DNA from: Candidatus Nitrospira nitrosa
Lineage (GTDB): Bacteria; Nitrospirota; Nitrospiria; Nitrospirales; Nitrospiraceae
Assembly (NCBI RefSeq): GCF_001458735.1
Contig: NZ_CZQA01000009.1
Location: 483,414-547,413, forward strand
Direction of reading: 5' to 3'
Length of the DNA: 64,000 bases
Part shown: positions 37,337 to 45,244 of the stretch, piece after piece
Numbering within the stretch: position 1 is the first letter of the stretch
Layout: every line of letters begins with the position of its first letter
Notes under the pieces: generated by a model
What the model saw: only the letters and a program-made list of their open reading frames with translations
What the model was told of the DNA's origin: nothing
The model's database searches: none
Position numbers and translations under genes: made by a program

Positions 37337-38182
37337 TCAGTCTATTCCCTTATCAGCGGCACAGCGAAAGCCGGTCGACTCATTGCGCATGGTCGGATCA
37401 CTATCGACACGGGTAAAAATGCGCACCGTTGGGGTTTCGTTCTGCCAGCCCGCTCCTCGAATCACCTTCTTCGTGCCTTCCTGGGGACCTAGTGGATTCT
37501 TGGAGGGACTCTTTTCATAATACCGCGCATCGTACCAGTCATTTACCCATTCCCACACGTTGCCGACAATGTCATATACGCCGTAAGGGCTCTTCCCCGC
37601 CTCATAACTTCCGACTGGCATGAGCGTCTTCTCGCCGATCCACTTCTGGTTGTAATTCAGATGTTTTGCGGTCGGCTCGACATTTCCCCAAGGGAACCGT
37701 CGATCAGATGTCCCTTTTGCGGCTTTTTCCCATTCGGCTTCCGAGGGAAGTCGTTTTCCGGCCCATTTGCAGTAGGCATCCGCGTCGAACCAATCGACAT
37801 TGATGACAGGACGCTCTGCAAGTGATTCTGTGATGGTGCCACCTTGCCAAAGATTTCTCGTAGGATTTGTCGGGTTCTGTGGGACACGATGGCCGGTGCT
37901 CTTGATGAACTCCAAATAGCGGCCATTCGTCACTTCGAATTGATCGATTAGAAAGGTATCCAACACGACCTCGTGACGTGGGTATTCGTCTCGTCCACCG
38001 TCTCGATCTCCAGGTGGCACCCCCATGGGAAATGAGCCGGTCGGGACCTCAACCATCGGCGCACGGTCCTTTCCCTTCGGCGGTGCGATCACAGCCTGCA
38101 ATGACTGGGCAGACGCCATGAGGAGAAACGTATTGAACAGCATGCTGAACGTTGCTATCCCAATCCACCATCGAATAACCAT
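37337..38182 (-). CDS. SUMF1/FGE-fold secreted protein (4 of 6)
   Basis: 281 aa with a signal peptide (FSMLFNTFLLMASA). FGE segments: MVEVPTGSFPMGV, DQFEVTNGRYLEFI, RPVINVDWFDADAYC, KRLPSEAEWEKAAKG, YGVYDIVGNVWEWVNDW, VIRGAGW and STGFRCA. Its GG motif has become GAG, and no catalytic Cys pair follows (GWQNETPTVRIFTRVD). It is the last gene of the minus-strand run starting near 45 kb. The gap 38183-38342 shows no gene. Confidence 0.9.
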   Translation of the reverse strand: MVIRWWIGIATFSMLFNTFLLMASAQSLQAVIAPPKGKDRAPMVEVPTGSFPMGVPPGDRDGGRDEYPRHEVVLDTFLIDQFEVTNGRYLEFIKSTGHRVPQNPTNPTRNLWQGGTITESLAERPVINVDWFDADAYCKWAGKRLPSEAEWEKAAKGTSDRRFPWGNVEPTAKHLNYNQKWIGEKTLMPVGSYEAGKSPYGVYDIVGNVWEWVNDWYDARYYEKSPSKNPLGPQEGTKKVIRGAGWQNETPTVRIFTRVDSDPTMRNESTGFRCAADKGID

Positions 38183-38342
38183 CAGACCTGACTCCTTACT
38201 TGTTGCGTCAGCCTTCTCATACTTCCGTTATCACGCAACGGACCACGGGCTTGTGGATAGGGCTGACCTATATGCCGAATATTCATGCGAAACTTTTTCT
38301 CACGTCAAGGCCGGTCATGGATGCGAGTAACACTCGCGACCA

Positions 38343-39695
38343 TTACTCCTTGGTCGACATCACATGGAGCAGCTCCCCTCCTGCCGTTGCACGAACCGCG
38401 TCATCGTCATCATGAAGCCCCTGCTTTAGAACCGGAAGAGCCCCTCCGCCATCTATTTTTGCCATCGATTTAAGCGCTGCAATTCTGACACGAGGCATCG
38501 TATCCGCGAACAACGACATCACCACTGAATGAGCTGCAGCGTGATTCTCCTTGGAGGCTCGTCCAAGGGCTCGAGCGAGGGCGGTCCTGACGGCCAACTC
38601 CTTCGTGTTGATAAGAGCCCAAATTTGACCGGATAGCTCATCAAACCGTTCCCCCTGCTCAAGCAATCCCCCGATCACAAACGCCCGGACTGACGCATCA
38701 GGTTCCTCCGCTATGGCCTTTCTCAATGGTGAAATCGTATCGAGACCATGGAGTTGTCCGAGACTCACCGCAGCCGCCACTCGAACCGGAGGAAGCGGGT
38801 CCCGCAGAAGCCTACTCAAGACAGTGATCACCTCCGGCTTAGACACATGACCAAAGCCCATGGCAGCCACACCTCGAATCGACGGTTGTGTGTGCCGGCT
38901 GGCTTCGATCAGAATCGGCAACACCTGCGCTCCTTGCAAGTCGACCAACGCACGAATCGCCGCCCCCCGTTCATCAGGGTTCGGAGCCTTCCCTAAGCGT
39001 TCCAACAACCCACAACCTTGTTTGCGTCCAAAGCGACACAAGGCCTCTGCCGCGGCCACGCGCACCCGCACCTCAGGATCTTGCAACAGTGGTTCAACAA
39101 GACTGACGACCGCTACATCGCCGGACTTTCCTAGTCCCTTGAGAACCGCCTCCTTCACCAAAGCCGCTTGGTCGTCCAACGCCTGTCGGAAACGAGCCGA
39201 TCGGCGACCGCCATCTAATTTTGCAAGCCCTTCAGCGGCCAATGCACGGACAAGTCCTGATCCATCGTTGAGTCCATCTTCCAAAAATGGAATCGCTTCA
39301 GGACTCTGCCACTCCTTCAGAGCTGTGTACGCGACACCTCGCATCTGTTCCCGCATATCCTGAGTAAGCACGACCACGAAAGCCAGTGCGACCTCTTGGA
39401 GAGTCGATTGATCATCATGTTTGAGCAATTGCACAAGATCGTCATAATCCGATAAGGCGTCCTTCGGCTTCCCCAACCTCAATAATGTGCGAATTTTGAG
39501 TCGACGAACATCGGGCGAACCGACCATGTTTGAGTCAAGCTTGGCCAACTCATCCAGGACCTTCTGATATTCTTTCTGATCGTAGAGCGCCTGAATTGCC
39601 TGCATGCCTGACGTGGTTGTCCCCGCCGCCGTCTCGTGCAGCGGCATCAACCAGGTCAGGAGCAACAAGCCAATTGCAACGTATCGATTCGCCAA
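38343..39695 (-). CDS. Secreted HEAT-repeat protein
   Basis: 450 aa with a signal peptide (IGLLLLTWLMPLHETAAG). An N-terminal helical (TPR-like) region precedes about nine to ten HEAT/PBS-lyase-type repeats, with recurring elements such as VRVRVAAAEAL, SIRGVAAMGFG, PVRVAAAVSLGQL and RVRIAALKSMAKI. Such proteins are scaffolds. The export signal and position in the copper cluster suggest it organises a periplasmic complex, which is inference. It lies 12 bp upstream-coupled to the LolA-like gene. Confidence 0.85.
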   Translation of the reverse strand: MANRYVAIGLLLLTWLMPLHETAAGTTTSGMQAIQALYDQKEYQKVLDELAKLDSNMVGSPDVRRLKIRTLLRLGKPKDALSDYDDLVQLLKHDDQSTLQEVALAFVVVLTQDMREQMRGVAYTALKEWQSPEAIPFLEDGLNDGSGLVRALAAEGLAKLDGGRRSARFRQALDDQAALVKEAVLKGLGKSGDVAVVSLVEPLLQDPEVRVRVAAAEALCRFGRKQGCGLLERLGKAPNPDERGAAIRALVDLQGAQVLPILIEASRHTQPSIRGVAAMGFGHVSKPEVITVLSRLLRDPLPPVRVAAAVSLGQLHGLDTISPLRKAIAEEPDASVRAFVIGGLLEQGERFDELSGQIWALINTKELAVRTALARALGRASKENHAAAHSVVMSLFADTMPRVRIAALKSMAKIDGGGALPVLKQGLHDDDDAVRATAGGELLHVMSTKE

Positions 39696-39707
39696 GAAAT
39701 CTATCTC

Positions 39708-40343
39708 CTACTCCTCACGCCTTCCACCGGTGGAGCCTCGCCGTTTCTGGTAACCCGGTGGCTCCTCAAAATACATGGCAGGCTGCGGTGACCTCCGGAT
39801 TCGCTCATACTGAAACGACCAATCACGGTCTTGGTTGACAAGTTTGAGTATAATGCCCAGCTCATCATCAACCCATTCATAGAATCGTTCCTCACGTCCA
39901 TGGCGATCCGTCCAAACCTCAAACAGCTGAGCAGGACGTTCGGCGACCACCGATAGGCCGATCAGGGTTCTCTTCGTTTCTCCCATCAATTTTGGAAAGA
40001 TGGGAATAATGTCCTCCGTCAGCGGCATCACCAGCAGTTCTCGAAGTTGAGGGAGGACATACCATACCTCTGCGTGATCCAGTCGTATGATTTGGATCGC
40101 CGCAAATCCTCGCTCCGTTCGAACGGCATACTTATACTCCAACCGTACCCGATCACCTTTCCCAAACACCTGCGCCTGATATTGCTTCCCGTCAACGTGT
40201 TTGAGAAGACGGCCTGAGAATTCAGGCTCACGGGAAAGACTGTCGCCACCCTCTGCAACCGCCAGTGGAGCCCAGATCAAGATCACCACAAGGAGAACAA
40301 GGAGCACCGGCGTAACGGTTGTCCTCGTTATCCTGCGCCACAT
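39708..40343 (-). CDS. LolA-like secreted protein (3 of 3)
   Basis: 211 aa with a signal peptide (TPVLLVLLVVILIWAPLAVA). LolA/DUF4412-like strands: FSGRLLKHVDGKQYQAQ, GDRVRLEYKY, EVWYVLPQLRELLVMPL, AQLFEVWTD and RFYEWVDDELG. It sits 6 bp downstream of the blue-copper gene 40350-41276, repeating the blue-copper/LolA-like pairing seen at 24-25.5 kb. Confidence 0.7.
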   Translation of the reverse strand: MWRRITRTTVTPVLLVLLVVILIWAPLAVAEGGDSLSREPEFSGRLLKHVDGKQYQAQVFGKGDRVRLEYKYAVRTERGFAAIQIIRLDHAEVWYVLPQLRELLVMPLTEDIIPIFPKLMGETKRTLIGLSVVAERPAQLFEVWTDRHGREERFYEWVDDELGIILKLVNQDRDWSFQYERIRRSPQPAMYFEEPPGYQKRRGSTGGRREE

Positions 40344-40349
40344 CGCTGG

Positions 40350-41276
40350 TTACTGCTGGATCTCAACCACCGGTTGGATATCGATGGAATACCCCAAAGA
40401 CTCAAGACCGAATCGAGGATTATCCATAACCTTATAGGCCGTTCGACTCCCCTTTGGAGCCGGTAAGGATAGTTGTTCGACCAATTTTCCGTCGGGCTGC
40501 ACCACAACAAATTTCGTCGTGCCAGGGCCTGTCTGCGGATGCCACACCACCAACTGATACGTCCCGGGCGGAATACCATCGATCACAAACTTTCCTTCTC
40601 TATCTGTGACAGCATAGTAGGGATTGTTCACAGCCATCGCCCAACTTTCCATATAGGCATGAAAACCACACTGCATATAGAATGTCCGTCGACCTTTATT
40701 GAGATACACCGGCCCGACCAGCGACTTCCCCGGCGCATGATTATGCATGGCATGAAGATCGCCCCTCCGATGCTGGTGATTCATGATCAGTGGTGTGTTG
40801 AACAAGACCCGGTTACCTGCCTCAGGCGACGTCTCATATCCCTGAATATCGTGCATGACCGGGTCCATATTGATCACTTCCACCGCATGCCCATTTCGAA
40901 CAATCGTCATAAACGGCTCGAATTTGCAATCCCTCGCTTCAATCAACGGAACGGATACATCAAAGGACTTGCCGGACTCGACCCCTTCCAGCAAGACGAT
41001 CGCGTCCTTCAGGCCTCTGCGGGAGTCGACGACAAAATCATACAGCAAGCGCCACCCACGTCCATTTGAAATCCTCCCGCAATAGACAGGATCAGGAAAC
41101 GTGATGAGGTTGAACCCTTTCGGTTCAGGAGAATCACCGCTCAGGGTCACCACGCCTTCGATCGTTCCTGCATGCTGGACATCAATAACTTCATATGCCT
41201 CCGCACTGATCGGCAGGAACGCGGCAGCGACGAAAAGTACGGGCGCGACACAACTCGTGCGCAACAACCCATTCAC
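40350..41276 (-). CDS. Blue-copper/carboxypeptidase-regulatory-like secreted protein (2 of 3)
   Basis: GTG start with GAGGAG 7 nt upstream; 308 aa with a signal peptide (VAPVLFVAAAFLPISAEA). Type 1 copper candidates are H142 (VMHDIQGY) and C203-x2-H206-x2-M209 (MQCGFHAYM). C66 and C117 are conserved in all three copies. The C-terminal sandwich begins YYAVTDREGKFVIDGIPPGTY with VVWHPQTG. It is longer than copy 1 because of a His-rich loop (NHQHRRGDLHAMHNH) that may bind extra metal. Confidence 0.8.
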   Translation of the reverse strand: MNGLLRTSCVAPVLFVAAAFLPISAEAYEVIDVQHAGTIEGVVTLSGDSPEPKGFNLITFPDPVYCGRISNGRGWRLLYDFVVDSRRGLKDAIVLLEGVESGKSFDVSVPLIEARDCKFEPFMTIVRNGHAVEVINMDPVMHDIQGYETSPEAGNRVLFNTPLIMNHQHRRGDLHAMHNHAPGKSLVGPVYLNKGRRTFYMQCGFHAYMESWAMAVNNPYYAVTDREGKFVIDGIPPGTYQLVVWHPQTGPGTTKFVVVQPDGKLVEQLSLPAPKGSRTAYKVMDNPRFGLESLGYSIDIQPVVEIQQ

Positions 41277-41439
41277 CGATGAACTCCTCTGTCAACATTC
41301 ACGAGTTCACTACCTCAGTATCCTTTAACCACTACAAAAATACTCCCCTGGAAGAGCAAAAGGTCCTGGCTCCCTTCCAGACATACACTCAGATCATGCA
41401 GATGTTCATACAGTGCAATCTTGATAGACCATGCCAATT

Positions 41440-42099
41440 CTATTGACTAGGAGCCTTTCGGTTAGCGGTACCCTGTAAATCCATTTCCAGCAAGACAGGG
41501 CCATCCGTCTGCCTGGAATCAATCCGACGGGGCATCTGGTCAACCATAAGTTTTGTTAACGGGACTGCCGCAATCGTCGTCGCGTTGCTGAAAGGATTTG
41601 AGTACAGGAACAGCCGTACGCTTTTCGGTCGTTCACTCGGCTTGATCTGAGCAACCACCTCGCTCCCCACAAATCCGACCAAGAGACCGCTTCCATCGCC
41701 GAGTTTATGAATTTCGTAGGATCCTGACGAAGATGATACCCGCTCCAACATCAAATCCGGACTCTGTGTCACCAATGCCATGCCAAGCTGCTTGGGGGCG
41801 ATGAAACCATAGCTCCCCGTAGGTGCCAGCGAAAACCGAACCGTACCACTCGCCAACTCCGCCACACTGTTCCTTGTTCTCATCTGGCGCCTCAATTCCA
41901 GTTCCGTTCCAGCTGCCTCGATGACCACTGCCGCAGGCGCAGCCTTTTCCACAGGCAGCACCTCGGTCTTTCCTCCTGGCGCCGCCCCGCTCAGCTGCGG
42001 AGCGCTCACCGGAAGAATAACAGCAAGCAGAAACGCAGCAAGCCGCAGTTCTGGTAAGCCTGCACGGGTCATGTATGAAGCAAGCCCGGTGACAAACAT
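41440..42099 (-). CDS. Secreted hypothetical protein
   Basis: Start at 42099 after AAGGAGTGAAT; an in-frame GTG at 42105 also exists. About 219 aa with a signal peptide (RLAAFLLAVILPVSAPQL), then a beta-rich domain of unrecognised family (GSYGFIAPKQLGMALV, LLVGFVGSEVVAQI). It lies in the copper cluster between blue-copper and SUMF1-like genes. Role unknown. The gap 41277-41439 holds no gene. Confidence 0.6.
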   Translation of the reverse strand: MFVTGLASYMTRAGLPELRLAAFLLAVILPVSAPQLSGAAPGGKTEVLPVEKAAPAAVVIEAAGTELELRRQMRTRNSVAELASGTVRFSLAPTGSYGFIAPKQLGMALVTQSPDLMLERVSSSSGSYEIHKLGDGSGLLVGFVGSEVVAQIKPSERPKSVRLFLYSNPFSNATTIAAVPLTKLMVDQMPRRIDSRQTDGPVLLEMDLQGTANRKAPSQ

Positions 42100-42163
42100 A
42101 TTCACTCCTTGCCTGATCAGCTCATTATAACCAGCGTGTGCCCATGTCGCACGACACGATAAT

Positions 42164-43150
42164 TCAGCGCGCTGACTCCACAGATGAGGTTACATAATGC
42201 ACTTGAGAGGTCCTAACCGATGACGGCTCCTCGGTCACCGACTTCGCGCAACGAAATCCCAACCAATTAATCTTCGTGTTCGGATCCGTCCCGTTCCTCA
42301 TCGCCACTCTCATCGTGGTGGTACTGTCCATCCAACCTCCACCGCGAAACGCTTTTTGTGTTCCAGTTGCTGGCCCCTGAGGATTTCGATCAGGCGCCGT
42401 CTTGTAGTAACCCTGGTCATACCAGTCGGACACCCATTCAGCCACGTTCCCCATTGTTTGATAGAGTCCGTAGGGACTCACCGAGTTTTCATACTTGTCC
42501 ACGGCGATGATGGGTGGGTACATCAGTGATCGTTCAGGCCGATCCCGCACGGGTCCAGAAAGCCCCGTCCTTCCGAAGTTCGCCCGGCTCAATCCCGCGG
42601 ATTGACTCCCCCAGGGATTCATTCTTCCGTCTTCACCTCGCGCCGCCTTTTCCCATTCCGCCTCAGTCGGCAGCCGCTGCCCAGCCCACTTGCAATACGC
42701 ATCGGCGTCGTGCCACGTCACGTGCATGATCGGATGGTGCGCCATAGCCTCTTGGAAATTTCCACCGTCGTAGCGCCAATCCAACTGGGGATTGCGCCCG
42801 GTCGCGAGAATGAATTTCAGATAGTGAAGATTCGTGACCTCGTACTTATCGATCGCAAAGGCATCGAGATACACGCGCCGTTGCGGAATCTCGCCTCGAT
42901 AGGCTAGGCGATCCGTCTTCTTATCGCTGCCCATCAGAAACTCTCCCGCGGGCACCACAATCATTTCCCCTTTCGTCTTCCAGTTGGCCACCCGTTCCAT
43001 GGCCAATTTCTTCCCGGATTCCGTCCATTCCACCGTGATGTCTTGTGTATCGAGTCCCCATGCGACATGAGACATGCTTGCGATGACACCGGCCATGATC
43101 ACGACCAGACTGGCCCTCCGCCATACTCGTCCACTTGCTTCTCTCATCAT
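42164..43150 (-). CDS. SUMF1/FGE-fold secreted protein (5 of 6)
   Basis: 328 aa; start after AAGGAGG. Signal peptide (SLVVIMAGVIASMSHVAWG). FGE segments: MIVVPAGEFLMGSDKK, DKYEVTNLHYLKFI, HPIMHVTWHDADAYC, QRLPTEAEWEKAARG, YGLYQTMGNVAEWVSDW, AFRGGGW and WLGFRCA. No catalytic Cys pair (GGWMDSTTTMRVAMRNG). Adjacent to and tandem with the SUMF1-like gene at 43194. Confidence 0.9.
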   Translation of the reverse strand: MMREASGRVWRRASLVVIMAGVIASMSHVAWGLDTQDITVEWTESGKKLAMERVANWKTKGEMIVVPAGEFLMGSDKKTDRLAYRGEIPQRRVYLDAFAIDKYEVTNLHYLKFILATGRNPQLDWRYDGGNFQEAMAHHPIMHVTWHDADAYCKWAGQRLPTEAEWEKAARGEDGRMNPWGSQSAGLSRANFGRTGLSGPVRDRPERSLMYPPIIAVDKYENSVSPYGLYQTMGNVAEWVSDWYDQGYYKTAPDRNPQGPATGTQKAFRGGGWMDSTTTMRVAMRNGTDPNTKINWLGFRCAKSVTEEPSSVRTSQVHYVTSSVESAR

Positions 43151-43193
43151 GCGGCCTCCTTCTTGAAGAATAAAGTTCTTTACGTAGCGTCCG

Positions 43194-44156
43194 TCACTCC
43201 GAGAGCCGCATCACCGTCGGTGCGGTACCATCTCGGCCGATATTCGATGCTTCACCATTTACATGGTCTCCAGACTGCGCACAGCGAAACCCCGTCAAGT
43301 AACTCTCCCGATCAGGCGGACCACCATTGCGGCCGGCGGAGCGGGCAACCTCCGGGTCTTCGTTCCAAGACCCTCCACGAAAGACCTTGAGTTCTCCGGT
43401 CGTGGGCCCTTGCGGATTCTTGTCGTGACCATGCCGGTAATACTCCGGATCAAACCAATCCGATACCCATTCGCTGACATTACCGGCCATTTGATACACG
43501 CCGTACGGACTGGCCCCTTTGTCATAGCGATTGATATTGGCGAGCGGTGGGTACTTGAATCCTCGCTTCGACCCAGGGTGGGCAATATTACTCTTGATCC
43601 AACCTGCAGGCTCATTCCCCCATGGGAAAATCCGACCGTCTACCCCACGGGCTGCTTTCTCCCACTCGGCCTCAGTCGGAAGTCGTTTACCGGCCCACCG
43701 GCAAAAAGCGTCGGCTTCACGCCAGCTCACGTTGATCACGGGATGGAGTGTTGCTTTTTCTGGAAATGGATTCTCTCGCCAGAACTTCGGCCAATCTGCT
43801 CCCGTCCCGAGGACGAATCTAAGATACTCAACGTTTGACACCTCGAACCGGTCGATCCTGAACGTGTCGAGATAAACCTCATGCTGTGGCTGTTCCTGCG
43901 GGCCGGCGGCACGGTCTTTTCGCGGATCACTCCCCATAAGAAACGATCCTGCCGGAACCAATACCATTCCACCCGGCACCTCCATTGCCCCCAACCGCTC
44001 GGCTTCATCATGTGGCACCCACAGCTGCGGCTGCTTCGAGCTCTCGTGGTCAGCCCTCGCCGGGACATCAATAAGCGACAGCAGCCCACACACGACGATT
44101 ATGCAGATGCATCGCATGAGACCGACGAATGATGGCACCGCTCCCTCAACTTGCAT
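43194..44156 (-). CDS. SUMF1/FGE-fold secreted protein (6 of 6)
   Basis: 320 aa with a signal peptide (ICIIVVCGLLSLIDVPARA); the Met at 44117 is an alternative start. FGE segments: MVLVPAGSFLMGSDPRKD, DRFEVSNVEYLRFV, HPVINVSWREADAFC, KRLPTEAEWEKAARG, YGVYQMAGNVSEWVSDW, VFRGGSW and LTGFRCAQ. No catalytic Cys pair (GGSWNEDPEVARSAGRNG). It lies 15 bp from the blue-copper gene 44172-45110, so co-transcription is likely. Confidence 0.9.
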   Translation of the reverse strand: MQVEGAVPSFVGLMRCICIIVVCGLLSLIDVPARADHESSKQPQLWVPHDEAERLGAMEVPGGMVLVPAGSFLMGSDPRKDRAAGPQEQPQHEVYLDTFRIDRFEVSNVEYLRFVLGTGADWPKFWRENPFPEKATLHPVINVSWREADAFCRWAGKRLPTEAEWEKAARGVDGRIFPWGNEPAGWIKSNIAHPGSKRGFKYPPLANINRYDKGASPYGVYQMAGNVSEWVSDWFDPEYYRHGHDKNPQGPTTGELKVFRGGSWNEDPEVARSAGRNGGPPDRESYLTGFRCAQSGDHVNGEASNIGRDGTAPTVMRLSE

Positions 44157-44171
44157 CGATCCAACCTTCGC

Positions 44172-45110
44172 TCACCGTTTCTGCTTCTGAATCATTGGAT
44201 CAATCTCTTTCTGGGCTTCCTCCGTCACATTATAACGGACATAGTCATGTTCTAGGACCTCATTGGCATAGAGTCGACCCGTTGGAGCCTGGACCATCAG
44301 CGTCGTTTCCATCGTCTCTTTGGGACGCACCGTAATCGTTTGCTCAACGGATGTCCTCACGTAGGGATGCCAGACGACCAACTTATAGGTGCCCGGGGGA
44401 ACGTTGGTGATGGCGAATCGCCCCTCCTCGTCCGTCTTGGCAAAGTACGGATTGTTGACCGCTACTCCCCAACTCTCCATATACGCGTGAAAGCCGCACT
44501 GCATCACGAAAATCCTGCGCCCCTTGCTGAGATTCACCAGTTGCTTCGTGGGAGCACCGGCCATGTGTCTGTGATACATCGCGGCATCGCTACGATCTTT
44601 AAAGTTTCGAGGATGTTGTGGATTCATCGGTAACGGAACATTGAACAGTACTCGTGCGCCCAGATTCGACGTTTCATACGCTTGGATATCGTGCATGACC
44701 GGATCCATATTGACGACGGTCACTGATTGATCGTCTCGCACCGCCATCGTGAAGGGGAGAAACAAGCAGTCCTTGGCTTCAACTTGAGGCGTACTCGTCT
44801 CGTCAAACGGCTTACCTTTCTCCACCCCTTCGAGATACACCACGACTTCTCGAAATTCCCCACCGAGTCCCACATTGAAGGGCTGCAAAATGCGCCACCC
44901 TTGTCCGTCTGAGATGCGGCCGCAGTAGAAGGGATCAGGCAACGTCGTGAGATTATAGCCTTTCGGCTTCGGGACCTGCCCGCCGAGATACACCGTCCCC
45001 ATAATACTTCCACCGTCTGAAACCATGTATTCTTGGTACGCCGCAGCCTGACTGCCCCCGGCGAGTATGATTAATCCGATGATGAATCGCCCCCACATCA
45101 CCATGTTCAT
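44172..45110 (-). CDS. Blue-copper/carboxypeptidase-regulatory-like secreted protein (3 of 3)
   Basis: Start at 45110 after AAGGAG; an in-frame extension to 45146 is unlikely. 312 aa with a signal peptide (FIIGLIILAGGSQAAA). Type 1 copper candidates are H140 (VMHDIQAY) and C205-x2-H208-x2-M211. The C-terminal sandwich begins YFAKTDEEGRFAITNVPPGTY with VVWHPYVR. A His-rich loop (NPQHPRNF, MYHRHMAG) resembles copy 2. It lies directly downstream of MCO3, as the other copies lie close to MCO2. Confidence 0.8.
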   Translation of the reverse strand: MNMVMWGRFIIGLIILAGGSQAAAYQEYMVSDGGSIMGTVYLGGQVPKPKGYNLTTLPDPFYCGRISDGQGWRILQPFNVGLGGEFREVVVYLEGVEKGKPFDETSTPQVEAKDCLFLPFTMAVRDDQSVTVVNMDPVMHDIQAYETSNLGARVLFNVPLPMNPQHPRNFKDRSDAAMYHRHMAGAPTKQLVNLSKGRRIFVMQCGFHAYMESWGVAVNNPYFAKTDEEGRFAITNVPPGTYKLVVWHPYVRTSVEQTITVRPKETMETTLMVQAPTGRLYANEVLEHDYVRYNVTEEAQKEIDPMIQKQKR

Positions 45111-45186
45111 GTTCACTCCTTGTGCATCCTGATTTTTCCATCGCAATCAACCAACACGATAGGACTGGAGTCACTACAAACACAAG

Positions 45187-45219
45187 TGGGGGAGCCGCAT
45201 GAAACAGGCGACTCCCCCA
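45187..45219 (-). terminator. Terminator of MCO3
   Basis: A 12-bp stem (45187-45198 with 45208-45219; arm TGGGGGAG then CGC with one G-U in the minus-strand RNA) starts 26 bp past the MCO3 stop. The minus strand continues CTTGTGTTTG. Confidence 0.6.
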
Positions 45220-45244
45220 CAGATGCGATACTATCTCCGTTCCG

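Noticed and set aside
9005..44156. Calling the six SUMF1-fold proteins formylglycine-generating enzymes
   Set aside because: None has the catalytic Cys pair, and no sulfatase gene is in the window.
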